From IMG/VR virus record IMGVR_UViG_3300044707_000020, positions 1 through 32,059 of that record: a stretch of DNA of 32,059 bases; one strand, given 5' to 3'. Source of the stretch: a virus. The notes below the pieces were generated by a model. It saw nothing but the letters and a program-made list of their open reading frames with translations. It searched no databases and was not told where the DNA came from. Position numbers and translations under genes: made by a program. Shown here piece by piece: positions 1 through 7,029 of this stretch (position 1 is its first letter; every line of letters begins with the position of its first letter).

Positions 1-539
1 TGGCAATCACTACCTTTGACGGTCCAGTCCGTTCCCTGGGCGGTATTTATCAACAAGGTCCGTCCACGATCGTTGAGATCACTTCCAGTACCACATTAAA
101 TCCCGTGGCCCATGCAGGCCGGATTATTTCTGTTGGCGGCACGCTTGCAGCTAACGTGGTTCTGACACTTCCAGCAATCAATACCTCGGCTAACGTATCC
201 TCGTCTGGCCCTGGCAATGACCCCAATACGGCCAACAACGAAGGCGTTGTTTATACGATCTGGGTTCCAACCACGATTGCTACATCTTCACTGAAGATTG
301 GTACGGATGGCACTGACAAGTTTGTCGGTACGATCCTTGGTGTTGATACTGACTCTTCCAATGCGCTTGTGGCTTACACGGCCGGTGCAAGCGATGACTT
401 CATTAACTTTAATGGCACAACGACCGGTGGCGTTGCTGGATCATGGGTCCAGATCGTTGCGATCGCAGCCAACAAGTACATGGTCAACGGTATTGCCCTT
501 GGCTCAGGAACTGTCGCTACACCATTCGCAACGTCCTAA
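1..539 (+). CDS. Virion-associated protein downstream of capsid region, 5' end cut by one base
   Basis: The reading frame is open from the first base. The window begins with 'tggca', so the start ATG most likely lies one base before it, giving a 179-aa protein beginning MAITTFDGPVRSLGG. The chain is rich in Thr, Val, Ala and Gly, has no charged helical stretches, no signal peptide and no membrane segment, and looks like an all-beta virion protein. Proteins of this type, as I recall them, follow the major capsid gene in uncultured podovirus-like phages and may be head decoration or fibre proteins. The stop is followed after 12 bases by the next start, with AGGAG between them. The structural class is inferred from composition and context; no specific function is visible. 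Confidence 0.75.
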   Translation, partial: AITTFDGPVRSLGGIYQQGPSTIVEITSSTTLNPVAHAGRIISVGGTLAANVVLTLPAINTSANVSSSGPGNDPNTANNEGVVYTIWVPTTIATSSLKIGTDGTDKFVGTILGVDTDSSNALVAYTAGASDDFINFNGTTTGGVAGSWVQIVAIAANKYMVNGIALGSGTVATPFATS

Positions 540-551
540 TAGGAGTGCATC

Positions 552-1070
552 ATGGGGATGCAAACCGATGTTAAGCAGGCCCATTTAAACGGTAGCGGTT
601 TTTTTGTAAAAGGCCGCAACCGTGTAAAAGGCATTTCAATGGTTGGGGCGGGTTCTGCGGACGGGACGTTAGTTTTATTTGACGCAGCCGCAGCACCAGT
701 TACTGCAAGTGTTACTTATGCTCGGTCAGGCACAACCGTGACGGTGTCAAAAACAGCCCACGGTCTTACCAGTGGGTCTGTCATAGGCATTCACTTTGCC
801 TCTGGAACTGGTGGTACTGCAACAGATGGGACTTATACCGTGACTCGGATAGATGCCGATAGCTTCTCGGTGACGGACATCAATAGCGGGACGATCACCG
901 GAACCCCGGCGGCGGTGTATGCAGTAGGCCGTTGGCTTATGACCTATGAAGTAGATGCCACAGATGTGTTTCAGAATGCGCCATTTATTCCGGGTGAAGG
1001 TGTATTAGCCGACACAGCGGTATATGGCTATATGTCTAACATCGCTGCGGCACAGATCTATTATGGCTAA
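552..1070 (+). CDS. Small virion protein with an inserted beta-domain
   Basis: This is a 172-aa protein with a clear AGGAG ribosome site 8 bases before the ATG. The N-terminal part (about 1-52) and C-terminal part (about 122-172, with the motif FIPGEGVLADTAVYGY) resemble, from memory, a roughly 100-aa phage protein in which these two parts are continuous. Between them, at about residues 53-121, sits a Thr/Gly-rich segment with the pattern AHGLTSG...GTYTV...FSV. A related pattern occurs in the nozzle protein at 18259-20394. I therefore read it as a virion protein carrying an inserted surface domain. Its last 8 bases overlap the next gene. A role in head decoration or completion is only an inference. 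Confidence 0.75.
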   Translation: MGMQTDVKQAHLNGSGFFVKGRNRVKGISMVGAGSADGTLVLFDAAAAPVTASVTYARSGTTVTVSKTAHGLTSGSVIGIHFASGTGGTATDGTYTVTRIDADSFSVTDINSGTITGTPAAVYAVGRWLMTYEVDATDVFQNAPFIPGEGVLADTAVYGYMSNIAAAQIYYG

Positions 1071-1317
1071 GACTCCTGCATGGCAACGTGCCGAGGGCAA
1101 AAACCCAAAGGGTGGTTTAAACGCTAAGGGTAGAGCTTCTTACAATGCAGCCAATCCCGGCAAGCCGGGATTAAAACCTCCACAACCAGAAGGCGGCGCA
1201 AGGAAGAAATCTTTCTGTGCGCGGATGGAGGGCATGAAGAAGAAGCTTACTTCGTCTAAAACCGCAAACGATCCAAACAGCCGTATCAACAAATCATTAA
1301 GGGCATGGAAGTGCTAA
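1063..1317 (+). CDS. Small basic phage protein, DUF6321-like
   Basis: This is an 84-aa, strongly basic protein. I place the start at the ATG at 1063 (MAKTPAWQRAEGKNP), which overlaps the previous stop by 8 bases. An upstream in-frame ATG at 1024 would add 13 residues that look like out-of-frame coding sequence. The conserved-looking core runs from KNPKGGLNAKGRASYN through PGKPGLK and PEGGARKKSFCARM to NDPNSRINKSLRAWKC at the C-terminus. This matches what I remember as DUF6321, a family found in phages and environmental viruses with no assigned function. The charge suggests nucleic-acid contact or packaging with DNA, but that is a guess. Confidence 0.78.
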   Translation: MAKTPAWQRAEGKNPKGGLNAKGRASYNAANPGKPGLKPPQPEGGARKKSFCARMEGMKKKLTSSKTANDPNSRINKSLRAWKC

Positions 1318-1569
1318 ATGGATACCGGAGTCATTGTTTGGAATTTAGTAACGTCGTTTTTCGTTGCCTTGGTCATGTTTATGATTAAGATGAATCACGA
1401 CGAGCAGAAGCGCATTCAAATTCTGCTCAACAGAACTCGGGAGGAAATTGCCCGTGATCACATCACTCGCGCAGAAGTTCGTGCAGACCTTGAAAGAATC
1501 ATGGAAAGGTTTGACGCAGGTATTGGCAGGTTGGAAGCAAAAATTGATGCCCTCGCTGAAAGGAAATGA
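1318..1569 (+). CDS. Small single-pass membrane protein with coiled coil
   Basis: This is an 83-aa protein that starts directly after the preceding TAA, with GGAAG a few bases upstream. Residues about 5-25 (VIVWNLVTSFFVALVMFMIK) form one hydrophobic segment. The rest is highly charged and helical, with heptad-like spacing from about residue 30 to the end (LERIMERFDAGIGRLEAKIDAL). A short N-terminal anchor plus coiled coil is common among small phage membrane proteins and would suit a spanin-like, holin-accessory or envelope-remodelling role. It lies about 15 kb from the lysis cassette, so a lysis function is uncertain. The 3' end overlaps the next gene, or nearly so. Confidence 0.7.
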   Translation: MDTGVIVWNLVTSFFVALVMFMIKMNHDEQKRIQILLNRTREEIARDHITRAEVRADLERIMERFDAGIGRLEAKIDALAERK

Positions 1570-1571
1570 CG

Positions 1572-1817
1572 ATGGAAAATGATCCCCGTAAAGGCCGTGG
1601 GCGCCATGGCGACACGAACTACAACCCTAACTATGATCTTGTACCCACCCAGAAAGAACGTGGTGCGATGCAACAAGAAGTAGAGGATGCCAAGCTACGC
1701 AAGATGGATCAGCGCCCTAACCTTGGCAAGATGTTCAAAGCCGGTGGTTACGTGAAAGCTGCCGATGGATGCGCCAAGCGTGGCAAGACTAAAGGCACGA
1801 TGGTCGTGATGAAGTAA
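1572..1817 (+). CDS. Small basic protein carrying the C-terminal DGxAxxGKTKG tag
   Basis: This is an 81-aa protein (MENDPRKGRGRHGD...). Two starts are possible. ATG 1566 overlaps the previous stop by 4 bases, but its AGGA is only 1 base away; ATG 1572 has the same AGGA at 7 bases, so I chose it. The middle is charged and probably helical. The C-terminus reads GGYVKAADGCAKRGKTKG followed by TMVVMK, and closely similar endings occur in the next two genes. I recall such tails on small proteins of uncultured aquatic phages but know no function for them. The downstream gap holds the 22-bp palindrome. A virion or DNA-binding accessory role is inferred. Confidence 0.7.
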   Translation: MENDPRKGRGRHGDTNYNPNYDLVPTQKERGAMQQEVEDAKLRKMDQRPNLGKMFKAGGYVKAADGCAKRGKTKGTMVVMK

Positions 1818-1837
1818 TTCCGTCCATGGACGGAATT
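1816..1837. repeat. Perfect 22-bp palindrome, copy 1 (intergenic)
   Basis: The half-site AATTCCGTCCA is followed immediately by its exact inverted complement, giving 22 bp of perfect dyad symmetry centred on CCATGG. It overlaps the last two bases of the upstream stop codon (TAA, 1815-1817) and lies in the only plus-strand gap longer than 12 bases (1818-1859). An identical copy sits at 25569-25590. As RNA it could fold into a 9-bp stem with a CATG loop, but the stem is followed by only three T residues, so it is a poor intrinsic terminator. A protein-binding operator, processing site or mobile palindromic repeat are all possible. Confidence 0.9.
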
Positions 1838-1859
1838 TGCTACTAAAGTAGGGGGTAGT

Positions 1860-2456
1860 ATGAAGAAGCGCAGGCGTTTCCAAGAAGGTGGCGACATTCC
1901 TGATATAGACCGGGAGCCACTAAGGGATAGCAGCGGCGAGATTGTTAGGGATAGTAGCGGTGAGGCCATCATGTCTGGCAGCACACCAAGGAAGCCCTTG
2001 CGCCAAGTTATGTCTGAAATGGACGACCAGCAGGGCATAGATCTTAGCAACATACGTAAAGCCGAGTCTGCGCCGGTACGAACCCCTCGTATTGAATCAG
2101 TAGGTGATACAGACCTTGCCGAGCCTAGTACCGCTGGTTTTTCTCGCACACCTTTGAAAACCACGGCCCCGAAGGTTGTAGCAAAGCCAAAGTTGGTTAC
2201 CAAGGGAAGCGATTTGGTTAAGCGTCGAGAATCCATGGCGCAATTAGAATCGCCTCGCCGGCGTTTGCCTTTTGAGAAGGATATGGGTAAGGCCAGGCTT
2301 GAGACTCAAGCCAATAAGCGCAGGCAGCTCGGTGGAACTAGTCGTAGTGAAGATGTGATTGAGATGGGCATGAAGCGCGGCGGCAAAGTAGGATCAGCAT
2401 CTAGCCGTGGTGACGGTATTGCAAAGCGTGGTAAAACCCGCGGAAGGTATATCTGA
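1860..2456 (+). CDS. Basic, probably disordered protein with C-terminal DGIAKRGKTRG tag
   Basis: This is a 198-aa protein with GGGGG five to nine bases before its ATG, following the palindrome-bearing gap. It is low in hydrophobic residues and rich in Arg, Lys, Ser and Glu, so it is probably mostly disordered. Residues 9-12 give EGGD. Residues 22-36 contain a tandem RDSSGE repeat. Residues 173-177 give RGGKV, and residues 185-195 give the DGIAKRGKTRG tag shared with the genes on both sides. The last base of its stop codon is the first base of the next start. I do not recognise a family for the body of the protein. An internal head component or scaffold-like partner would fit the charge and context, but nothing shows it directly. 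Confidence 0.7.
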   Translation: MKKRRRFQEGGDIPDIDREPLRDSSGEIVRDSSGEAIMSGSTPRKPLRQVMSEMDDQQGIDLSNIRKAESAPVRTPRIESVGDTDLAEPSTAGFSRTPLKTTAPKVVAKPKLVTKGSDLVKRRESMAQLESPRRRLPFEKDMGKARLETQANKRRQLGGTSRSEDVIEMGMKRGGKVGSASSRGDGIAKRGKTRGRYI

Positions 2457-2752
2457 TGGATAAAATTGGACGTGTCATGAAAGAGTTCAAGGAGGGCAAA
2501 CTCAAGTCTTCCTCGGGCCAGAAAGTTACTAACCCCAAGCAAGCCATAGCAATTGGCATATCGGAGCAAAAAGCGATGGAAAAGAAACCTGCAAAGAAGA
2601 TGGCCTCTGGCGGATACATGCACGGTGGCAAGGTGCACGCTTCCAAGATGGGCTCAGTAAAGACTGCCGCTCCTAGTAAAGATGGCGTGGCAACGAAGGG
2701 CAAGACCAAAGGAACCATGGTTAAGATGGCCAAGGGCGGACGCTCTTGCTAA
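2456..2752 (+). CDS. DUF6496-like small basic protein with tag
   Basis: This is a 98-aa protein whose start overlaps the previous stop by 1 base. Residues 1-42 (KIGRVMKEFKEGKLKS, then NPKQAIAIGISEQ) match what I recall as DUF6496, a short helical domain found in bacteria and phages, often near DNA-related proteins. Residues 50-60 contain two GG motifs (SGGYM and HGGKV). Residues 76-86 give DGVATKGKTKG, the third consecutive copy of the tag, followed by TMVKMAKGGRSC. The protein is very rich in Lys. Function is unknown; binding to DNA or to an acidic virion partner is plausible. It is the last small gene before the 1272-aa protein. Confidence 0.75.
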   Translation: MDKIGRVMKEFKEGKLKSSSGQKVTNPKQAIAIGISEQKAMEKKPAKKMASGGYMHGGKVHASKMGSVKTAAPSKDGVATKGKTKGTMVKMAKGGRSC

Positions 2753-2760
2753 GGTGATTT

Positions 2761-5700
2761 GTGGCACTTCCTGTATTTGATAGTGAATGGTTTGGTCTAG
2801 GCGCGGCTGACAAAATTGCGCGGTTTACCGATGCGGGTACAACGCTTGATGAATTAAGAAGCATTGCCGACGAAGGAACTATTCAATGGATGATCAAAGA
2901 GGGCGGGTGGAAACCTCCTCAAGAAACCGTCCAAGAAGTACAGGCACCACCTTCTGATCCCATAGCAGACCTAGCTTCCGAGTTAGGTTTGCCAAAGTTT
3001 CTTGTTGCTAATTTAGTAAATGCTGGTTACTCGGCAGGCGAGATTCGTAATATTTACGCTCCTCCCCCGCCAGAGCCTCCTGCGCCAGAACCCGCCCCTC
3101 CCTCGCCGCCTCCACCTCCCTCACAACCTCCGCCATCAGGACCAACGCCACAGCAGATAGCTGATTCGCAAAGGTCAAAGTTTGGGATGACCGCGGATGA
3201 GTTTAAGACTCGTCTGACGCAAGGAAATCCAAGTGATTTGCTGATGGATCAGCGATTGCTTGAGATAACGCTAGAGAAGTCATGGTCCCCGCAGTTAGCC
3301 GTGGACATGGTGAATACGGCTTTTGGTACAAGCAAAACGGTTAATGATTACACCACGGCAATGTCCAAGGTGTTGCAAGATCCAATTACCAAACTTGTAC
3401 AGAATGGCGCCTCGGCAGAGGAGGTAAGGCAGATAGCTAAAACTATTGGCATCGATGAAACGACCGCCAATGCAGCTATTAGCACTGCGATAAAAACCAA
3501 GGAAGCAAGTGCTATCCAAGCAGACGTTGCCAAGTTCCTAGATAAGGACGGTAATGTCAGCATGACCAAGATTGTTGAATACGCAGATGGCAATAAGCTT
3601 GCGTATGCAGACGTTCAAGATGCGCTGAAAGAAAAGTTCCCCAAGCTCACGACAGACATGCTGGTCTATGAAAAGGACCGGCAACAGATTGCTTCAGTAG
3701 CAGATGCAGCAGGGGCGGTAGGATTGCCCAAGGCTTTGGCACTGGCTATTGATAAGGGTATTGAGATAGACAATCTGGCCAAGTTCTTTAACAAGACGCC
3801 AGATGAATTCAAGACGCTTGTATCAGATAACCTGGGTACGATTGCCACGGCTATTCGAGACTCTGGCACTAATGCCCCGGTAGGATTGGCTGACTTGCTT
3901 GGTATAGACCAGGCTGCAACTAATTCGGCCATGAAGAGCCAAGACTTTGTTGTTGGCCTAAACAAGCTAGCCGATACAAAGGGCAATATCCCATTTGATA
4001 AAGCGCTTGATTACGCATCAAAGAATAATGTCGGTCCGTATGCGCTTGCAGGTTATTTGAAGGTAGCGCCAGAGCAGATATTTAAATACCAGAAAGATCA
4101 GGCTATAGCTTCTGATCTGAATAAGCTTGCGGATGATAAAGGCCAGATTGCTTTTGACAAGGCTCTTCAGTACGCATCGACAAATAACATGTCGATCGAG
4201 GACTTGGCGGGTTATATTGGCGTTAAGCCTGATCAGCTTACACAGTATCAAACAGATACCAAGATTAAATCTGGCTTGGATCTTGCGGCCGGTGAAGATA
4301 AGCAACTAAGTTATGACGAGATCATCAAGTTTGCTTCAGACAACAAGATGAATCTTGCTGATGTTGTGAATTACATCGGTACCCCAGAAAGCCGCAAGGA
4401 CTTATTAACCGGTATTCAAGACTATGTAACCGCCAAAGAAGCAGATGCAAAGCTTACTGGCCAAGAGCGTCTAACCAATCAGCTTAATGAAATCACCAAG
4501 GGTGGAACTACCGCGGGCGTATGGGATAAGAACCAAGGGTGGGACCATCACTCTAAGAAGATGGTTGATTACCTAACCCAATACGGTATTACGGATCTGA
4601 ATCAGATTGGCACGCGCGTGGAAACCAGATCTATGCCTACAACTGAACGAGTTGGAGAGGGAGATGATTTCCGCATGATAGAGGGCGAGCAAGCCACTAA
4701 TTACGTTGTTTACTTTGATAAGAAAACCGGCAAAGAGTTGCAAGCCGTACCTCAGTCCGATAACGGAGGTATGTGGCGCTTTGGATCCGAGGGCGAAGGC
4801 AAGGGAAGTACAGGATACTTCCTTGGACAAACGTCTGGTGGTGGCGCAGGTATAGCCAGCAATTGGGAAGAAAAGTATGGCGCCAGAGAGTATGCCCTTC
4901 CTCTTGCTGTAGCTGCGGCCTTTGCTGCACCTTACTTACTGCCTGAGCTTATTGGTGCCGCAGGCGCAGCAGTAGATGTTGGTGCAGTGGCGGCAGGAAC
5001 CGCCGCATCAACAACTGCGGTGGCATCTGGTGCAACGGGATTAACTGGAATGCTTATGGCGGCTGGTATGCCTGCTACGATAGCGCTGCCTACGGCTACA
5101 GCAATAGCGCGAGGAACATATCAAGGTTTGGTAAACGAGGCTGCTGGCGGCGACTTTAATAAAGGATTTGTTGCTGGCGTGGCCCCTGTTATCGGTACCA
5201 TGGCTGCTCAAGAAGCCTACAAAATGCTATCGAATCTTGAAAATGCGGAAAAAACGGCATTCCTTCTTAATGATCAGCAAGCCACGATTGCAGCAAGAGC
5301 CGTCGGTAGTTCATTGAGCCAGTTGATAGTCGATGGAAAGATTGACTTAACCAAAACACTTACATCAGCTGTGACGCCCTTGGTAACCGAGGCGATTGTG
5401 GATGCCAGCGGCAAAACGATAACGCCCGCACAAGCAAAGTTTATTACGCAAACCGTTCTCTCTGGTGCTCAGAACATAACAGCCATGGCTCAAAACCCGA
5501 TGGCTGTCATGAACTTCATTACCAACAATTCCAAGCTAATTGATGAGATCGCTTCTGGCGCTTCTAATGCGCTGACATCAAACAAAATTACACTCAATGG
5601 CTTAACTGATGACCAACAAAAAGCTTTGGCTGGGGTTAGTGAGCCTGGTAGCGATATAGATCAGCTCGCATCTAACGCTGTGACAGTAACGGGTGCTGCT

Positions 5701-6579
5701 GATACAGCCATGGGATCCTATGGTGAGGATGTAATAACATCCGCTCCAAAAGTTGAGGTCACTGGGCAGAAGGTTACATCCCCTATAGGCCAACAATTAA
5801 CTATAGAAGGTGTCACACCGAGTGCTGGACTTGGGTCAACAAATGTAATGACAAGTACGCCAACCGTTACAGTGACCGGTCAAAAGCCCGCTGAGGCCGT
5901 AGATTTCACTGACATCAACACAATCATCCCTGGCGCCGGCGAAATACAAAAAGCCGGCACTGTGAATGTGGCAGCAAAATCAGAAGATCCAAATGCGGCT
6001 AAGTTAACTGTTGAGTCTAATGTTCCAAAGGCTGAAGATGCCGTAGTAAGCGAAACCCCATCAGTAGTGGTAAATGCAAAATCAATAGTGGATGAACCAC
6101 AGCTCGGCATTAATACTTTGATACCGGATGTCAACGTCGATAAAGGCGGCATCTTTGTTGGTGGCACACCAACGGTAGAGGTTAAGTCAACAAAAGAGTT
6201 GCCTACAGATGATCCTTTGGATATTGGCGGTACAACTACTACGACCACAACAACAGGTGGAACGACTACGACACCCGTAACGCCTACGCCGCCAATAACT
6301 ATTCCACCAATAACGCTAGAACCTGGCATAACAGTTAACAAGCCCGTTGGCCCCGGAACCGGTACTGATAACACGATGGACTTCCAGCAACCCACTGTTT
6401 TAGGTCCAGAACTTTCAACTTATTACGGTATGCCGTATCCTAATTACCTACGTCCCTTGGAGCCTTATTTGCCCATGGGATTAGCCGCACTGATGGAGGC
6501 GATGAATGCTCAAAAGTCGGGGTATGGGGATTATCAATCCCTCCAAAATGCCGCGCCCAAAATTACGATCCCGACGTGA
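2761..6579 (+). CDS. 1272-aa multidomain repeat protein, putative virion/ejection component
   Basis: It starts at a GTG with AAGGTG upstream. An N-terminal helical region is followed by a Pro-rich linker at about residues 101-127. Helical repeats of about 53 residues begin near 401, 454 and 505 (pattern LNKLADxKGxIxFDKALxYAS), with a diverged copy near 256 that contains DKDGN. Residues about 710-785 form a hydrophobic Ala/Gly-rich stretch that could be membrane-active. The C-terminal third has four short repeats of the form TPxVxVxGxK near 990, 1030, 1096 and 1133, a poly-Thr/Pro segment near 1156-1190 and a Tyr/Pro-rich end. I recognise no named family. The size, Ala/Gly-rich hydrophobic block and late-operon position suggest a virion protein, perhaps ejected or tail-associated. 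This is inference. Confidence 0.7.
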   Translation: MALPVFDSEWFGLGAADKIARFTDAGTTLDELRSIADEGTIQWMIKEGGWKPPQETVQEVQAPPSDPIADLASELGLPKFLVANLVNAGYSAGEIRNIYAPPPPEPPAPEPAPPSPPPPPSQPPPSGPTPQQIADSQRSKFGMTADEFKTRLTQGNPSDLLMDQRLLEITLEKSWSPQLAVDMVNTAFGTSKTVNDYTTAMSKVLQDPITKLVQNGASAEEVRQIAKTIGIDETTANAAISTAIKTKEASAIQADVAKFLDKDGNVSMTKIVEYADGNKLAYADVQDALKEKFPKLTTDMLVYEKDRQQIASVADAAGAVGLPKALALAIDKGIEIDNLAKFFNKTPDEFKTLVSDNLGTIATAIRDSGTNAPVGLADLLGIDQAATNSAMKSQDFVVGLNKLADTKGNIPFDKALDYASKNNVGPYALAGYLKVAPEQIFKYQKDQAIASDLNKLADDKGQIAFDKALQYASTNNMSIEDLAGYIGVKPDQLTQYQTDTKIKSGLDLAAGEDKQLSYDEIIKFASDNKMNLADVVNYIGTPESRKDLLTGIQDYVTAKEADAKLTGQERLTNQLNEITKGGTTAGVWDKNQGWDHHSKKMVDYLTQYGITDLNQIGTRVETRSMPTTERVGEGDDFRMIEGEQATNYVVYFDKKTGKELQAVPQSDNGGMWRFGSEGEGKGSTGYFLGQTSGGGAGIASNWEEKYGAREYALPLAVAAAFAAPYLLPELIGAAGAAVDVGAVAAGTAASTTAVASGATGLTGMLMAAGMPATIALPTATAIARGTYQGLVNEAAGGDFNKGFVAGVAPVIGTMAAQEAYKMLSNLENAEKTAFLLNDQQATIAARAVGSSLSQLIVDGKIDLTKTLTSAVTPLVTEAIVDASGKTITPAQAKFITQTVLSGAQNITAMAQNPMAVMNFITNNSKLIDEIASGASNALTSNKITLNGLTDDQQKALAGVSEPGSDIDQLASNAVTVTGAADTAMGSYGEDVITSAPKVEVTGQKVTSPIGQQLTIEGVTPSAGLGSTNVMTSTPTVTVTGQKPAEAVDFTDINTIIPGAGEIQKAGTVNVAAKSEDPNAAKLTVESNVPKAEDAVVSETPSVVVNAKSIVDEPQLGINTLIPDVNVDKGGIFVGGTPTVEVKSTKELPTDDPLDIGGTTTTTTTTGGTTTTPVTPTPPITIPPITLEPGITVNKPVGPGTGTDNTMDFQQPTVLGPELSTYYGMPYPNYLRPLEPYLPMGLAALMEAMNAQKSGYGDYQSLQNAAPKITIPT

Positions 6580-6787
6580 CGATACTGATTTCATTCAGTA
6601 CGCAGAAGGCGGGAAAGTATCAAAGGTCAATGAAGCTGGTAATTACACTAAGCCTGGAATGAGAAAGCGTTTGTTTAATTCAATCAAAGCTGCCGCGGTT
6701 CAGGGGACTGGTGCAGGCCAGTGGAGTGCCCGCAAAGCACAGCTACTTGCTAAGCGATATAAAGCTGCTGGAGGCGGGTACAAGTGA
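6506..6787 (+). CDS. Small basic protein, N-terminal half of a DUF5872-like pair
   Basis: GGAGG lies 6 bases before ATG 6506, supporting a 93-aa product that overlaps the previous gene by 74 bases. An internal ATG at 6548 (MPRPKLRSRRDDTDF) would give 79 aa and looks more like a native N-terminus, but it lacks a ribosome site. The core reads EGGKVSKVNEAGNYTKPGMR, then GQWSARKAQLLAKRYKAAGG at the end. I recall this sequence type from viral and phage proteins grouped as DUF5872, in which it is usually continuous with the kind of sequence found in the next gene. It is strongly basic with no catalytic motif. It may bind nucleic acid; the function is unknown. Confidence 0.75.
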   Translation: MLKSRGMGIINPSKMPRPKLRSRRDDTDFIQYAEGGKVSKVNEAGNYTKPGMRKRLFNSIKAAAVQGTGAGQWSARKAQLLAKRYKAAGGGYK

Positions 6788-7029
6788 AGGCTCCGCAGCA
6801 ATCCTTGAAAGCTTGGGGGGACCAGAAATGGACTACCAAGAGTGGTAAACGATCGTCTGATACGGGGGAGCGTTATCTTCCAGAGTCAGCAATCAAATCG
6901 TTATCTCCACAGGAGTATGCTGCGACCACTAGGGCAAAGCGTGCAGGTAAGGCTAAGGGTAAGCAGTTTGTAGCGCAGCCAAAGACTATTGCCAAAAAGG
7001 TTGCACCGTTTAGGAAGGTGGGCAAATGA
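6784..7029 (+). CDS. Small basic protein, C-terminal half of a DUF5872-like pair
   Basis: This is an 81-aa protein starting at a GTG whose bases overlap the previous stop (GTGA, 4 bases). Visible motifs are SLKAWGDQKWTTKSGKRSSD, then TGERYLPESAIKSLS, EYAATTRAKR and GKQFVAQPKTIAKKV. These follow the order I remember from the C-terminal part of DUF5872-type viral proteins, whose N-terminal part corresponds to the gene just upstream. The two genes may therefore be a split version of a single protein whose products still act together. It is highly basic and has no membrane segment or signal peptide. The stop overlaps the start of the connector gene at 7026. Function is unknown. Confidence 0.75.
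   Translation: MKAPQQSLKAWGDQKWTTKSGKRSSDTGERYLPESAIKSLSPQEYAATTRAKRAGKAKGKQFVAQPKTIAKKVAPFRKVGK

Noticed and set aside
1816-1840. The palindrome at 1816-1837 as a rho-independent terminator.
   Set aside because: The stem is followed by only three T residues, transcription must continue into tightly packed co-directional genes, and the same sequence lies inside a coding region at 25569.
5880-6395. A 171-aa minus-strand Val/Gly/Thr-rich open frame at the end of the 1272-aa gene.
   Set aside because: It arises from the ACN/GGN repeat codons of the sense strand and has no start context.
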